Source of the DNA: Strongyloides papillosus
Lineage: Eukaryota; Nematoda; Chromadorea; Rhabditida; Strongyloididae
Reading direction: 5' to 3'
Assembly: GCA_005656395.1 (NCBI GenBank)
Contig: SRSI01000073.1
Location: forward strand, 1,054,001-1,118,000
Length of the DNA: 64,000 nucleotides
Part shown: positions 1 to 12,165 of the stretch, in pieces
How positions within the stretch are numbered: the first letter of the stretch is position 1
How the letters are laid out: every line of letters begins with the position of its first letter
Program-made: the position numbers and the translations under genes
The notes under the pieces: generated by a model
The model's input: the letters and a program-made list of their open reading frames with translations, nothing else
The model's database searches: none
What the model was told of the DNA's origin: nothing

Positions 1-2184
1 TTCTCAGAGACTTTATCATTAATAATTTTTTTATCAAAAAATCACTTTTTTACTAACAGTTTATTGGTAATGATTCACTTATTAACTTATGTACAGTAAT
101 TTATTTGATAATAGTCCGTTTTTTTGTGCTTCATTTTGGAGGGCGATAAAATAGAAAAATACCTTTTTTTGTAAAATCTTTAATTTATTTTTGTATACGA
201 TTAATAAATGAAGGATTTGAAAAATTTAGTTTTATATGTTGATTTGTGTTAGTTTTTTTTACTTGTCAAAATGAATTTCTTCATTACATAAACATTTTTG
301 CAATTATCAATAAATATCATTCATAATATGTTTAACTAATTATGAATGATAATGAGGGTAGTTGTTTCTACTTTAAAATTTTTCAATGGTTGGAGAACGA
401 TGTGAGATTAAGCTTCACATCTGAAGGGATTCTCAAGATTATCTTCAATTTATTCCATTTCAGAAAAAACTTTATCTGAGTTGTATTAGGCTTGTACAAT
501 GCATTTTTATCATATAATCATTTTCATTATATATTTGCATTATTATATTTTTTAAAAGATTTATAAAAAAAAACAGATCAAACATGTTAAAAAAAATATT
601 TATTATTAGTTTATTTTCAAATATTTTTTAAAAAATTTCTGAGTGGTGAATTGCACTGTCAGTGATATATAAGCAGACGGCAATGTTTATTTCAACGGTT
701 AAAATCTTTAAATTATCATTATTTTATTAAATTTATAAAAAAACAAAATAAAATTATTAAAAAATTATTTAACATTTCTTTCTTTTAAAATTTTAAAAAA
801 AATTTTTCTTGACTGATTTTGGACCGTCACGGATACCTTGAGAATGAAACGTTATATTTTAACCGATAAGGTCTCAAAATGTTCGCAACGATTAATTCTA
901 AAGAGAGTTTTTTCCGTTTTTTGATATCTGGCCATACTGGCACTTTTTTTTTGGCCACAAATAAAAAAATTTGTTTTTTCATTAAAAATTTTACAAAAAT
1001 TTAAATTCTTATATCTCAGCAGTTACTAATTATAAAGACACGTTCTTTATATCGTTGGATAGAGAATTTTATTCTTCACACTTTTGCTTAAGACATTTTT
1101 TAAAAATTTTTCATTTTGGCATTAATTTTTGACAAAAACGGCAAAATATTCAAAAAGTAATTTTTAAAAAAAACTTTTTTTCATATTTACTATCATTTAA
1201 TCTTGTCCAAATTTTCCGTGATTATACTTAAAATGTAGGGAATTAAAAAACCTGGGGGTGTTTTTTTTGGATTTCGCTTTCTTTATTGAGATATTCCATT
1301 TTGAAGCACTAAAATTTAGAGTGGAAAAATAGCATTTTGGAAAAGTGTCTCAATCTTGAGAATAAACTTGAAATGTCATTTTTTTAATATTCCATTGTAA
1401 AGAGCACATAAAATTACGTATATTTGTGTATTTTCAAGTTTTTATCTTTATTTTAAAGGGAGAAAAAAGGGGTACTAAAAGTCAAGATTTTGCAACACAT
1501 TTAAAAATGTATCTGAAGAACGGGATTTTTAATGGGACTGATATTGCATTTTTGTATTTACTGTTATGGCACAAAAATGTTTTTATCAAAATTTTATTCA
1601 AAATCGAAAATTATTTTTTCGAGGTTGATTTTCCTCTATATAATTGTTGGATAAAAAACTATTGAGTGAAAATTATAGAGGTCAATTAAATTTACAAAGT
1701 GATATATTTTGTAGCACTAAGTAAACATATAGAAATATTCAGTTATTTCAAAATTAAAAAAATCAAAGCAATATTTATATTAAAGCTATATTTTTAACCG
1801 TTCTTAAATCGAATGAAAATTCTTTTTATGAATATTGTTAATATTTTTGTATAAATAAAAACTTAGAAATTTTTCAAAAATATTTTCAAACTACTATAAG
1901 AAAATAATGCCATATAATACACCAATATCAGAACCTATGTTTCAAAAATTGTAAGTTTCCAAAAAAGATATATCGAAAGATTTCTTAATTTTTAAATTGA
2001 TAAGAAATATCATTTTGACTAGTTAAATATTTATCTATATAAATTTTGAAATAACAAAAATTAGCTATTAAATCATAAAATTTATTTATGTAAAATTTAA
2101 AAAAAATATCATATTACACTCTTTTAATCAATCACTCAAATTGACTAAATTAAGGATAATTTTTTATGATAATAGTTAAAAAGA
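1..2184. other. gene-free left flank
   Basis: No coding region with recognisable composition or paralogue similarity is visible here. The longest open frame (79 codons at 1426-1665, plus strand) has low-complexity, AT-driven residues and no conserved motif, so it is treated as chance. The stretch is homopolymer-rich and may hold old transposon debris (for example 900-1350), but no terminal inverted repeats were found. Confidence 0.5.
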
Positions 2185-3657
2185 TTATTGATAAGTTATT
2201 GTAACAGAATTATCTGATTCTGTACTTCTATAGTGTACAAGAGCATACCTATCTTCTACGTGAATTGATATACCTTTTTTTTCATGACAAAAATGTGCTC
2301 CGGATGTAGCTTTTTCAAATTTAAATTTTACTTCAACACTGTTATTATAGCTACATCTATTGCCGTAGTGGGGGTATATAGACATCTTTTCAATTTTAAT
2401 AGTAGATTGTGAATTACCATCAAACTTTATGTGGTAAACACAATCTTTTTTACCACTTATTTGTAACTTTTCTTTTTTTCCATATGTTATTAACTCCTGC
2501 TTATCACATTTAGGATCTATTTCTACTTCATTACATGTTTTGCCTTTAAAACCCCTTATGCACTTACAGAACCCAATTTTCTTAGGGTTTGAGTATCCCT
2601 CATTTTCACAATATAGACCTTTACTGAATTTACTGTAGCAATAATGTTTATTTATCATTCGAGCATCTAAAAAGCTAATTGTTCCAAGAAGTCCAGGTGT
2701 CATTTCATATAACTCATCAATTGGCATCATTGTTGGCAGTTTATTTTTAGAAAACGCATCTGTTGCATAATGCATTACAGACCCAAAATCATAGTATGAA
2801 CCATATGACAATGAATCTTCTAATTCTAATTTTATAAAATTATACGCCATATTATCTATAATATTTTTTAAGAAAATTTTTAAATATCTATCTCTATCGG
2901 CTCTCCCTTGCTCGTGCACAAATCCAAGTGCGTGCATAGTTTCATGTTGGATGGTTGTAATAGTATTACAACCTTCCCCAATGCTTATATCTTGAAAACC
3001 AAAGGTGGGTTTCATTCCAACGTGACTATTACATCCTACTCCTTTGTAATATCTTAAACCAGGACTACTTTCGGAAGGTATAGATACTTGTTGAAATTGG
3101 AGACATGTTTCATCTTCAATTATTCCCAAAGCTTTTCTAACTAAATCTTGATCAACTGGGTAATCAACATAGTAAAGAATAGGGAAGTTCCATTTTGTGT
3201 TTTTTGTTCTATCTATTTCTCTCTTTTTTCTAGTTTCTCTATCACCAGCAATATCGGAAACATTAACACCAGATTCTTCAGCTATTTCTGCAATTTTATT
3301 AATTAATTCCTCCGATTGGTCTTCTGTAAGTAGCATATCACCTTGATATAATCCAGATTGTTCCATAGCTTTTTCACCATCAGAACTCTTGCTATAAATC
3401 CATGACATATTATTTTTAAGAAAACTTAAAGAATTTTTTACTGTTGATTTAAAATCGAAAACTCTTTCTAATATTTTTTCTATAGCTGAAATTGTATTTT
3501 TTGTTACTTTTATATCTCCTTGACTTTCTCTAGGAGAGAATATTCCACTGAATATTGGCCACTTAAAATTCTTTATTATGTTTTAGAAGTATAAACATAC
3601 CGGTTGGATTTGTGAAAAAAAGATAATGCAAAGAAAAAAAATGAAAGTCTTGTGCAT
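2185..3657 (-). CDS. astacin metalloprotease M1 (signal-pro-astacin-EGF-CUB)
   Basis: Secreted zinc endopeptidase of the astacin family (M12A). Two exons: 3601-3657 (19 codons, hydrophobic signal peptide starting MHKTFIFFL) and 2185-3561, joined across a 39-bp GT-AG intron in phase 0; the conventional open frame from 3408 misses 70 residues. In the 477-residue product the aspartate-switch motif YQGD is near residues 91-94, the processing site RKKR at about 130-133, the zinc motif HETMHALGFVHEQ starts near 225, the Met-turn SVMHY is near 280-284, an EGF-like module with CKC spans about 327-362, and a CUB domain fills 371-477. All catalytic residues (three His, catalytic Glu, Met-turn Met and Tyr) are present, so it should be active after propeptide removal. 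It differs from M2-M4 by a Gly in HEQGR. Signal peptide and processing imply extracellular action. Substrate unknown. Confidence 0.9.
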
Positions 3658-4260
3658 ATTGATTGAGTAAAATATTTTAATTCAATCAAAATATAAGACA
3701 ATTGATATGCTTACTTTAAAACTCTCTGATTTTATACATTATTACTATTTGTATTAGAAATATAGTATAAATATTCAACATTATTATTACAAATACGGAA
3801 GAAAAATATAATATTTCTGTAGTGTTAAAAAAATTCAACGGCCTTGAAGAAATTTTTAAAACAAATAAAAGGAAAGAATCTATTTTAAAAACAATTATAA
3901 TAATCAAAAAATTTTGTTTTATTTGATGTTCATAAACAAAGTATAAATATTTATTTGATTAAATCATTTGTAGAAAAACCACAATTGTCATATTTTTTAT
4001 AAAGCGTAGCTAGTATTCAAACATTTAGTTAATTTTTTCAAGCAGAAACACGGAAATGAAGAGTTTGATTGTTGATTTTTCTATATACTAAATGAGTTTA
4101 TTTTTAAACATTACATTTTAGAAAAAATAAAATATGTAAATAACAAAAATAAGATATCTAACATATGAACAATTTTTCATAGCGTCACTTGTAACAAAGA
4201 GATTTAAAACCCATAAAATGGCACTGGTAGTGAAATGCATGATAATTCTTCAACATTTTT
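3658..4260 (-). promoter_or_regulatory. conserved 5' flank shared by clade M astacins
   Basis: The bases upstream of M1 reappear upstream of M2 (8586-9180), M3 (12166-12770) and M4 (28991-29412). A recurrent block about 390 bp upstream of the start codon, on the plus strand GAAGAGTTTGATTGTTGAT at about 4058, is found in all four with few changes. A second landmark, GGCACTGGTAGTGAAATGCAT near 4218, is retained in M1 and M3 and drifted in M2. Because the segments are recent duplicates, similarity alone does not prove regulatory function; a promoter is inferred from position. The open frame at 3716-3907 within it is not preserved in the M2 copy (one-base length change), so it is not coding. Confidence 0.4.
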
Positions 4261-4568
4261 TGTCAAAAGAAGCAATTTAGAGTTTTATTTAATAGTAACA
4301 GAAATTATACTACTTTATAGAATACCAATTTCCGACACGTATCACTAAATAAATTGAAACTGACTTTTATAAATCAACATCTAATTAAATTACTTTTTTT
4401 AATAATAGTTTCACATTGTTCCCTTACATTTTACATTTTTTGCAACATGTATTTTAATTTAACTCTTATAATAATGTTATATGAATATTTTTCAAAAAAA
4501 ATGTAAAGAAGTAACTTGTATAACATGTAAACTGTATTCATTTTTTAAAATATTTAGTATATGAAAAT

Positions 4569-4847
4569 GTGAACATGGGACGCAGTGTCAGATCAAATGT
4601 ATGTACAACAATACCAAATGTATATAAGAAATTATTAAAAGGAACACGCCTTTCACCTCGCGGATTATATAAGAAAACGGATGGAGAATATTTTAAAACA
4701 CAGTTACATTATAATTCTTTTATAACTTTTATACATTGTATCACTTTATTCCTTTTTGGTTTAATAAAATCTTATATAAAGTTCCCTATTATATTGCGAA
4801 AGCCCGGGTGGCTTCACAGTTTCCCAAAAATTCTACCAGGAATATAA
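4569..4847 (+). CDS. small hypothetical ORF, copy 1
   Basis: An open frame of 92 codons beginning MNMGRSVRSNVCTT, basic at its N-terminus, with a hydrophobic stretch at about residues 50-70 that could be one membrane segment, ending in LPGI. I do not recognise the family. An almost identical copy sits at 13,078-13,356. Composition in the first third (charged residues, no AT-homopolymer bias) looks coding-like. Against function: three of the four base differences between the copies change the amino acid, which suggests relaxed constraint, and no splice or signal features link it to neighbours. It may be an exon or retro-fragment of a gene elsewhere. Confidence 0.3.
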   Translation: MNMGRSVRSNVCTTIPNVYKKLLKGTRLSPRGLYKKTDGEYFKTQLHYNSFITFIHCITLFLFGLIKSYIKFPIILRKPGWLHSFPKILPGI

Positions 4848-4931
4848 AAACTTTTTAAATATACAGTTATTTATATTGATTTTAATAATAATTTCCAAAT
4901 AAATGTTATACTTCCTTATTCAGCGAAGTTA

Positions 4932-5846
4932 TTGGGTTGATGCATAATTATTGCGGCATTTTTCAGCAAACTTTTTCTTCTTTTAAAATTGACATTCGTT
5001 AGAATTTTTTCCATAAAAATTATTCTTACATTCCAATAAGTGAGATGAAAATTGAAAATTATATTCATATTCGCCGTATTATGTTCTGGCACTTCGAGAA
5101 AGATTGGGATGAAAAACAGTAATTTCGCGATATAAACAAATTTTTTGTGAAAGAATAATCAGCAAAAATCATGTTGAGAGATTGTTCAGGAAATTTAAAT
5201 TTGGTAATTTTAATTGAGCTTTCTTTAAATTTGTCTTTTGTTGATTATTTTTTTGCAAAAAGTTCGTTAAGATCGCAAAATGACTGTGCTGCTTTCTAAC
5301 CTTTCTCAAAGTGTTGGTGCATGATATGATGAATATTGGTAAAACTTTCGATTTGCACCTCAATATTTGAAATGTGAGAATTTTTTTAAGGAAATAAATT
5401 AAAAAAAACGCCAATTTTTAAAAGAAAAAAATTCACAAAAAAATGCCACAATAATTAAGCTCTAGTACTTCAAGAAAAGTGGAAAGTAGCAAAATTATTT
5501 CGCGATCTCAACAAACTTTCTTGACGAAAAGGCAATCAACAAAAGCCAAATTAAAGGAAAATTCAATTTAAATTACCGAATTTGAGTTTTCAACCATTTT
5601 TCAACTTGGCTTTTACTGATTATTCTTTCACAAAAAATTTGTTTAGATCGCGAAATTACTGTTTTTCATCCCAATCTTTCTCAAAGTGCCAGAGCATAAT
5701 ATGGCAAATATGAATATAATTTTCAATTTGCATTCTACTAATTGGAATGTGAAGATTATTTTTATAAAAAAAATTTTAAAAAATGTTAATTTTTTAAGAA
5801 GAAAAACGTTGCGAAAAATTGCCGCAATAATTATGCACCAACCCAA
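4932..5846. mobile_element. 915-bp TA-flanked MITE with internal palindromes, copy 1
   Basis: The ends are near-perfect inverted repeats (left TTGGGTTGATGCATAATTAT, right the complement of TTGGGTTGGTGCATAATTAT) flanked by TA on both sides (4930-4931 and 5847-5848), the target duplication of Tc1/mariner-type elements. The inverted arms extend about 200-250 bp inward, and the centre (about 5180-5600) is itself built of shorter related blocks, including repeats of CGCAAAATGACTG/CGCGAAATTACTG-like units. No transposase is visible; the open frames at 5169-5414 and 5643-5846 are by-products of the inverted repeat. It predates the segmental duplication because it occurs in both copies. Confidence 0.8.
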
Positions 5847-5848
5847 TA

Positions 5849-7104
5849 TAATTAGTATTTTTTAATAAATTTATCAAGTTAAAATTATTTTGATTATTTA
5901 AATAATAAACTGTTATAGTGTTTCATATTTAACTTAAACAATATCTTATTATAATATAAAATAAATATAATATGTAAACGTTTTAACCCATTTTACGATG
6001 TATATGGATAATTTTTAAAGGTTAATAGACTATTATTTTGTCATTCTTAGCATATTAAAATAAATAATTCTTTACTTAATAAAATAACATTTTTTTTAAT
6101 ATATAGTATTAAAACCATATAATATAGATTATCAACATTTACAAATTAATAATAAGTTTGTTCACTCTATTCCTGACATATTAAAAAATCTATATTTTAA
6201 ATTGATAGAATATACAATAATTTTATTTAATATTTAATTTTTACTAGCAATTATCTTAATAAATATCAAAAAATGTTTCTAATATTTCAACTAAAAGTAT
6301 ATAAATATTATTCACCATTAAAATAATAGTAACATTAATAACACATTGAAGCATCGAATAGACATTAGAAATCACATTTTAAGTTTTTATAATAAAGGAA
6401 TATTTCTATTACTATTTCAATTTATAAACATACTTCTTACACAAAAATTAGTATTTTAACATTGTGTGATTTTTGGTAAAAAACGCGTTGTAGAATTTGT
6501 GTGTTATTGAAAAGTAACTATATATTCGAAAACCCTTTGACATTCTTCAAATTTTGCATCGACCTGACTTGTTCTAATTAAGTTTCATTCTTATAGAATT
6601 TTAGTAAGTGATAAAGTTGTTTCAAACACATCAATTTAGTCGTACAAAGTTTTTGCGGTAAAATAGTGTTTTGAAAGTTCATTATCTTTTAGTGACTTCA
6701 TGTATTTTTCTGTTTTTTAATTGTTCATACACTATGAATAAATTTTTTTAAGTACTAATAATTTATTATTTTAAAAAACTATAACAAAAATTTTTTTGAA
6801 TTTCTTAAAATAAAATATTAATAACATATGAAGATCAACTTAATATTTCCTAGGTACCAAATACTGAAAATTTAAAAAGATAAAGAAAATTAAAGCATTG
6901 ATGTATTGTAAAATTAGAAGTAATCGGTATATCAAATGATCTATTTAAACAAGACTTTTAGCTTTTATATATAGTAAAGAAAAAAGAAATATAAAATTTT
7001 TTTCGATGATTTATACCAGAAATCAATATAAATCATTGATATTAACCTATTAATTAATCAATTAACTAGTTAAATAGCAGTGGTATTTCTGTCAAAATAT
7101 AATG
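5849..7104. other. intergenic spacer downstream of M2
   Basis: AT-rich DNA with no recognisable gene. It is repeated at 14,358-15,234 and 27,141-27,508. At about 6726-6733 it carries the empty-site counterpart of the MULE insertion found in the second copy. The last about 300 bp are the 3' flank of M2 and are closely similar to the 3' flank of M3 (10,400-10,692) and M4. Confidence 0.6.
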
Positions 7105-8585
7105 CTATTTTAATTGATAATATATGTTGGCGTAATTTGCATCTTCCATGCTTTTATAATAGATTATTGCATAGTTATCTTCTGATTCAAACGTTTCACC
7201 AGTTTTTGAGCAGACAAACGCCCCACTCTTAGTTTTATCTGATTCGAACTTGACTTCAAGTCTGTTTCTAGCATAACAAAAAAGACCATAAGTTGGATAT
7301 ATATTTACTTTTTCAACTAAAATACTAACATTCTTATTTTCATCTTTAGATTTTATGTGGTAAACACAATCCTTTTTTCCTTTAATATCTAACGTTTTAT
7401 TATTATCATCCGCAAATAACTCTTGATCACCGCACGATATATCTTTTTCGATTTCAGAACAATCTTTACCAGTGAAACCCTTTAAGCACTTACACCGCTC
7501 GCAAGAGTTTGGGTCTTGGTATCCGTTATTTGTACAGGTTATTCGTCTTGAACATTTATTACTACAGTAATGTTTATTTAATAGTTTAATATCTAAAAAT
7601 GTGGCTTCTGACTTAGAGCCTAATGTCTTCTTATACACCGGATTCAATGGTAACATTGTAGGTTCTTTATTTTTAGTGAATGCATATGAGCTATAATGCA
7701 TTGCAGATCCATAATCATATGGTATATCATACCTCTTGGCTTTTTTTGACCCTAATTTTATAAAATTTTCTTCCGTACCCGGTTTAACATTTTCTAGATA
7801 AACTTTCAAATATCTATTTCTGTCATCTCTTGATTGTTCATGCACGAATCCAAGTGCGTGCATAGTTTCGTGTTGAATTGTCGAAATAAGTTCACAACCC
7901 TTACCAATGCTTATTAATTGATGTTTATCTTGATGTGCTCTACCAACATTACTATAACACCCTTGGCCATAAATATATTTTAGACCAGCTTGACCTTGTG
8001 GGATAGAATCAGAATATTCTTTAAAACTGAGGCATGTTTCATTTTGAAGTTTATTCAAAGCCTCTCTAATTAATTCTTTCTTTACATGGTTGTCAAAAGT
8101 ATATGGAATTGTAAGATCCCATGTAAAATTTGCACTCATATCAATTTTTCTCTTTTTTCTAGTTTCTGCATTACCAACGATGTCCGAAACACCAGCACCT
8201 AAATCTTCGGCTACTTCAGCAACATTCTCAACTAAATCATCTGCTTGTGTTTTTGTAAGTATCATATCACCTTGGAAAAGATCGGGATTTTCCATAACTT
8301 CATTGTCTATAGAACTCTCTCTGGTGGTATCTGTATTGCCTCCTCTAAAGTAATATAATTGATGATTGATAGTTGAATTAAATTCTTTAATTCTGTGTAA
8401 GATTTCATCTAAAGTTTTCATAGTATTTCTTGTTAAACTTTTATCATCTTGATCTTCATTGGGAGAATTTTTCTCATTTATTGTTGGCAACTTAAAATGA
8501 ATTATTAAATTTTAGAAGTAAAACATACCGATTGAATTTGTGAAAAAAGAATAATGCAAAGAAAAATAAAGAAAGTCTTTAGCAT
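7105..8585 (-). CDS. astacin metalloprotease M2 (signal-pro-astacin-EGF-CUB)
   Basis: Exons 8529-8585 (signal peptide, 19 codons, MLKTFFIFLCII) and 7105-8490, with a 38-bp GT-AG intron at 8491-8528 in phase 0. The 480-residue precursor has FQGD at about 91-94, processing site RKKRK at about 130-134, zinc motif HETMHALGFVHEQ from about 226, Met-turn SAMHY at about 281-285, a six-Cys EGF-like module with the segment CERCKCLKGFTG, and a C-terminal CUB domain. It is closely similar over its whole length to M4 at 27.5 kb, its partner in the segmental duplication; differences cluster in the propeptide and EGF module. Predicted extracellular protease with all catalytic residues. The reverse-frame open frame at 8090-8353 is a shadow. 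Confidence 0.92.
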
Positions 8586-10692
8586 ATTGATTGATAAAAT
8601 CTTTTTATTCAATCAAAGTCTAAGACAATTAATATGATAAAATTTAAAACTTTCTGATTATATACATTATTGATATTTGCATTATAAATACAGTATAAAT
8701 ATTCAATGTTGTTATTACAAACACAGAAAAAAAATTATAGTATTTTATAGTGTTAAAAAAGTTCAACTGCTTTGAAGAAATTTTTAAAACAAATAAAAAG
8801 ACAGAATTTATTGACAAAAAAATTATAATAATCTAAAATTTTTATTTTATTAGATGTCCCAAACAAAGTATAAATATTTATTTAATTAAATCTTTAAAGA
8901 AAAAAACATAATTATTATATTTTCTACAAACAAAAATAGTATTTAAACGATTAGTTAATTAAAACAAGCAAAAACACGGAAGTGAAGAGTTTGATTATTG
9001 ATCCTTCTATATGTATAGTAGGTTTAGGTTATAACACTATATTTTAAAAAAAATCTTAGTGTTTAAATTATGAATATAAGATATTTAACATATAACATAC
9101 TTTCTCATAGCGTTACTTTTAAAAAGGGATTGAAAGCAGCATAAGATGCACTGGTAATAAGATGCATACCAATTCTTCAAAAAAGTATGCTAGAAAGTGA
9201 AATCTAGAATTTTTTATAGTAGTAATAGACATTATATCACTAAATAAAGTACTAAATTGTTGTCACGTATACGTAGATAAACTAAAACTTTTATAAACAA
9301 ACGTCTTATTAAAATACTTTTTTTTATAACAATTTCACATTATTTTCTTACAATTTACATTTTTTACAACATGCATTATGATTTAACTTTTATAACAATG
9401 TGACTGAATATGGTCACGCTTTTAAGACCACCAGAAACTATGTGGCTCAATAGGGATCATAGTAGAAAAATTTAACATTTTTCAAAAATACATAAGATTT
9501 TTTCCAACTTTTGAGGTAATTAAATACGATAAAATTTATTACTATTGTTAGATGTTAATAAATAAAGACAATGATACAATGACAAATATGCTATATTATA
9601 TATGTTCTTTGATAGTTATCGTTTATTTCCTAACAACTATTAAACAAATGTTAATTAAAAAGAAACCCTAATATGTTACAATTATGAACATCTCATTCCG
9701 ATTTTGTTAAAATAGTTAATATAAATGTATTTTTAGCATTTTTCACATCTCACAAGCACTTTTCTTATATGAAATATTGGAAATCTACTATTTTCTTATT
9801 AGCTTTTTGAGTAAAAAATTTAATAACGTAGTTATGAAATACCTGATTGTAAAATTCAATCGAATTTTTACAAGTAACAAAAATATTTGCATTCATTCCG
9901 TTTGCATTTTTGAATACTCAACAGATGTCTTGACTAATAACTCTATTCCAATCTAGGTTATCATCTTCTTCATCAAGCAGATTCTTATATGTTAGTTCCA
10001 TTTAGACCGAAATTTCCTGCTCCTAAATCTCCTGAATTCTCATATTCATTGTCGTTTTCTCTATATGATGGTATAAAATAATTTTCCGAAACTTTTGTCT
10101 AGTTCATTTTTATTGTTTCTCATTTCATTTAAAATCATATTTATAAAAATAAATATCATAACAACGGTACTCTGCACTATAAAGGAAAAAAGTACAAAAC
10201 ATATAAACGGTAATAAAAAGTAGGCTACCAGGAATCGAGTACTTTACATTAAGCCACGCCTGAAAAAATCAAAAAAAACTTTGGTTCATGGTGGAAAAAA
10301 CGAAAAACAGGCGTTGTCGTCAACATGTTAAGCATTAACGATTTGTTATTTTAAAAACCATAAAAACAATTTGTTTATACTTCTTAAAATATTAATAATA
10401 TATTAATCATTAACTTCACATTTTCTAGGTACCAAATAGTGAAAATTACAAAGATAAAGAAAATTAAAGTATTGATGTTTTGTAAAATTAGAGGTATAAT
10501 CATTATATAAAATGATCTATTTACACAAAACTTTATGGCTCCTGTATTTCTATTAATAAAGATAAAAAGAGTATAAAGATTTTCCTCGATGAATTATACT
10601 AAAAATTAATATAATTCATTAATATTAACTTATTAATTAATCAATTAATTAGCTAAATGGCAGTAGCATTTCTCCCAAAATATAATGCTTTT
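8586..10692. other. 5' flank of M2 and spacer to M3
   Basis: The first about 600 bp are the conserved clade M 5' flank and end in the region matching the unoccupied insertion site at about 9010-9016. From about 9250 to 10,690 no intact gene is seen. A short stretch at 9890-10,130 looks like decayed coding sequence and is listed separately. The last about 290 bp resemble the 3' flanks of M2 and M4. Confidence 0.5.
9890..10130 (-). pseudogene. decayed coding fragment, family unknown
   Basis: Read on the minus strand, this short stretch has less homopolymer and more even composition than its surroundings, and gives acidic, non-repetitive peptide pieces in two adjacent frames (YFIPSYRENDNEYENSGD and, after a frame change, NLLDEEDDNLDWNRVISQD). 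It is broken by stops and a frame change and has no start or splice context. A relic of a transposon-encoded or host protein is likely, but I cannot name the family. Confidence 0.25.
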
Positions 10693-12165
10693 TTATTTGT
10701 AATATATTTCAGCGAAATTATTCTTATTCGTACTTGTAAACCGTATCATAACATGATCATTTTCGGACTCAAACGTTTTAGTCGACTTATCACAAACAAA
10801 TGCTCCACTCGTGGCTTTATTTGATTGGAACTTGACTTCAAGTTTGTTATCAGCGCGACAACTATAGTCATATGTAGGGTATATAGATATTGTTTTTACT
10901 TCAATCGAAATTTTATTTCTTGATTTAGATATTATGTGATAAACACAGTCATTTTCTCCATACACATTCAAAACTTTTGGAGTACCATCAGCAATTAAGT
11001 ACTGATTTCCACACAATCTATCTGTTTCGATTTCAGCACAATATCTACCAGTAAAACCTTTTAAGCACTTACACCGCTCACAGTTATTAGGATCCTGGTA
11101 AGAGCCATGTTCGCAAGTTATACTTTTTTTACAAATCTTCGAACAATAATGAAGATTTAACATCATAATGTCCAAAAAAGTAGCTTCTGACCTAGAACCC
11201 ATTGTCATATGATATACCGAATTATGCGGCAACATTGTAGGTTTACCATTTTTAGAAAATGAATGTGAATCATAATGCATTGCAGATCCATAATCGTATT
11301 GTAAACCATAATCTAAAGCATTTGTTAGTGGTAATTTCATAAAATTTTCTATTGTATCTTGTTCAATATTGTCTAGAAAAATTTTCAAATACATATCCCT
11401 GTCTGCTCTTGATTGTTCATGCTCGAATCCGAGTGCATGCATAGTTTCATGTTGAACAGTTGAAATATCCTCACAACCTTCCCCAATGCTTATATCTTGT
11501 AATCTATCAAGAGATTGTCTACCAACACTACTGTAACATCCATCACCAGGAAAGTATTTTAGACCGGCTTCCCCTGATGGGATATAACCCGAATATTCTA
11601 TAAATTCGAGACATGTTTCACTTTGAAGTTTATCCAAAGCCTTTCTAATTAAATTTCTATCAACACGGTAGTCAACAACATATGGAACTTTAAGGTCCCA
11701 TATAAAATTAGGTCTTGTATCTATTTTTCTCTTTTTTCTGGTTTCTGCATCACCAACAATGTCGGAAACATCAGCACCTAAACCTTCGGCTATTTCGGCA
11801 ACAGTGTCGATTAAATATTCTGCCTGAAATTTTGAAAGTTTTATATCACCCTGGTAATATCCAGAATTTTCCATAACATTATTTTCTCTAAAAGTCTTCT
11901 TATTAGTTTTTGTATTATTCCCTCTAAAGTAATTTAAATGATAATTTATAGTTAAATTAAGTTGTTTAATTCTGAGCAAGATTTCATCTAAGACTTTTAA
12001 AGTATTTTTTGTTAGATTTCCATCATATTGATTTCCAATAGAAAGATTATTTTCACTTGTTATTGGTAACTTAAAATGTTTAATAAAATTTCAAAATATC
12101 AAACATACTGATAGAATTTGTGAAAATAAGATAATCCAAAGAAAAATAAAGAAAGTCTTTAGCAT
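10693..12165 (-). CDS. astacin metalloprotease M3 (signal-pro-astacin-EGF-CUB)
   Basis: Exons 12109-12165 (19-codon signal peptide MLKTFFIFLWIILFSQ) and 10693-12069, separated by a 39-bp intron, phase 0. The open frame from 11,979 lacks 30 in-frame propeptide residues recovered from the splice acceptor. Features in the 477-residue product: YQGD switch motif following NSGY, RKKRK cleavage site, zinc motif HETMHALGFEHEQ, Met-turn SAMHY, EGF-like module with CERCKCLKGFTG, CUB domain. It is clearly diverged from the M2/M4 pair but shares their exon plan and 5' flank. The Val of the zinc helix in M1, M2 and M4 (GFVHEQ) is Glu here (GFEHEQ), a non-ligand position. Predicted active secreted protease. 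Confidence 0.92.

Larger units (their letters stand above)
3818..9200. repeat. segmental duplication, copy 1
   Basis: From about 3818 the sequence is repeated nearly base for base at an offset of 8509 bp (12,327 onward) until about 6730, then the homology continues at 27,141 after an 11.9 kb insertion in copy 2, runs through the astacin M2/M4 pair, and resumes again after a second insertion at 30,854 to fade out near 30,960. Copy 1 therefore keeps both unoccupied insertion sites: near 6726-6733 (CATACACT) and near 9010-9016 (CTTCTATATG). The left edge lies in the 5' flank of M1/M3, the right edge beyond the 5' flank of M2/M4. Confidence 0.85.

Noticed and set aside
3716..3907. Minus-strand ORF upstream of M1, similar to one at 29,049-29,270 upstream of M4
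   Set aside because: The homologous region upstream of M2 has a one-base length difference that breaks the frame; the similarity is that of a duplicated 5' flank, not of a protein.
5169..5846. ORFs inside the 915-bp MITE
   Set aside because: They follow the inverted-repeat structure, have no transposase motif and are low in complexity.
8090..8353. Plus-strand ORF of 87 codons (and its twin at 28,494-28,757)
   Set aside because: Antisense shadow of the propeptide region of astacins M2 and M4; residues mirror the coding strand and there is no start context or domain.
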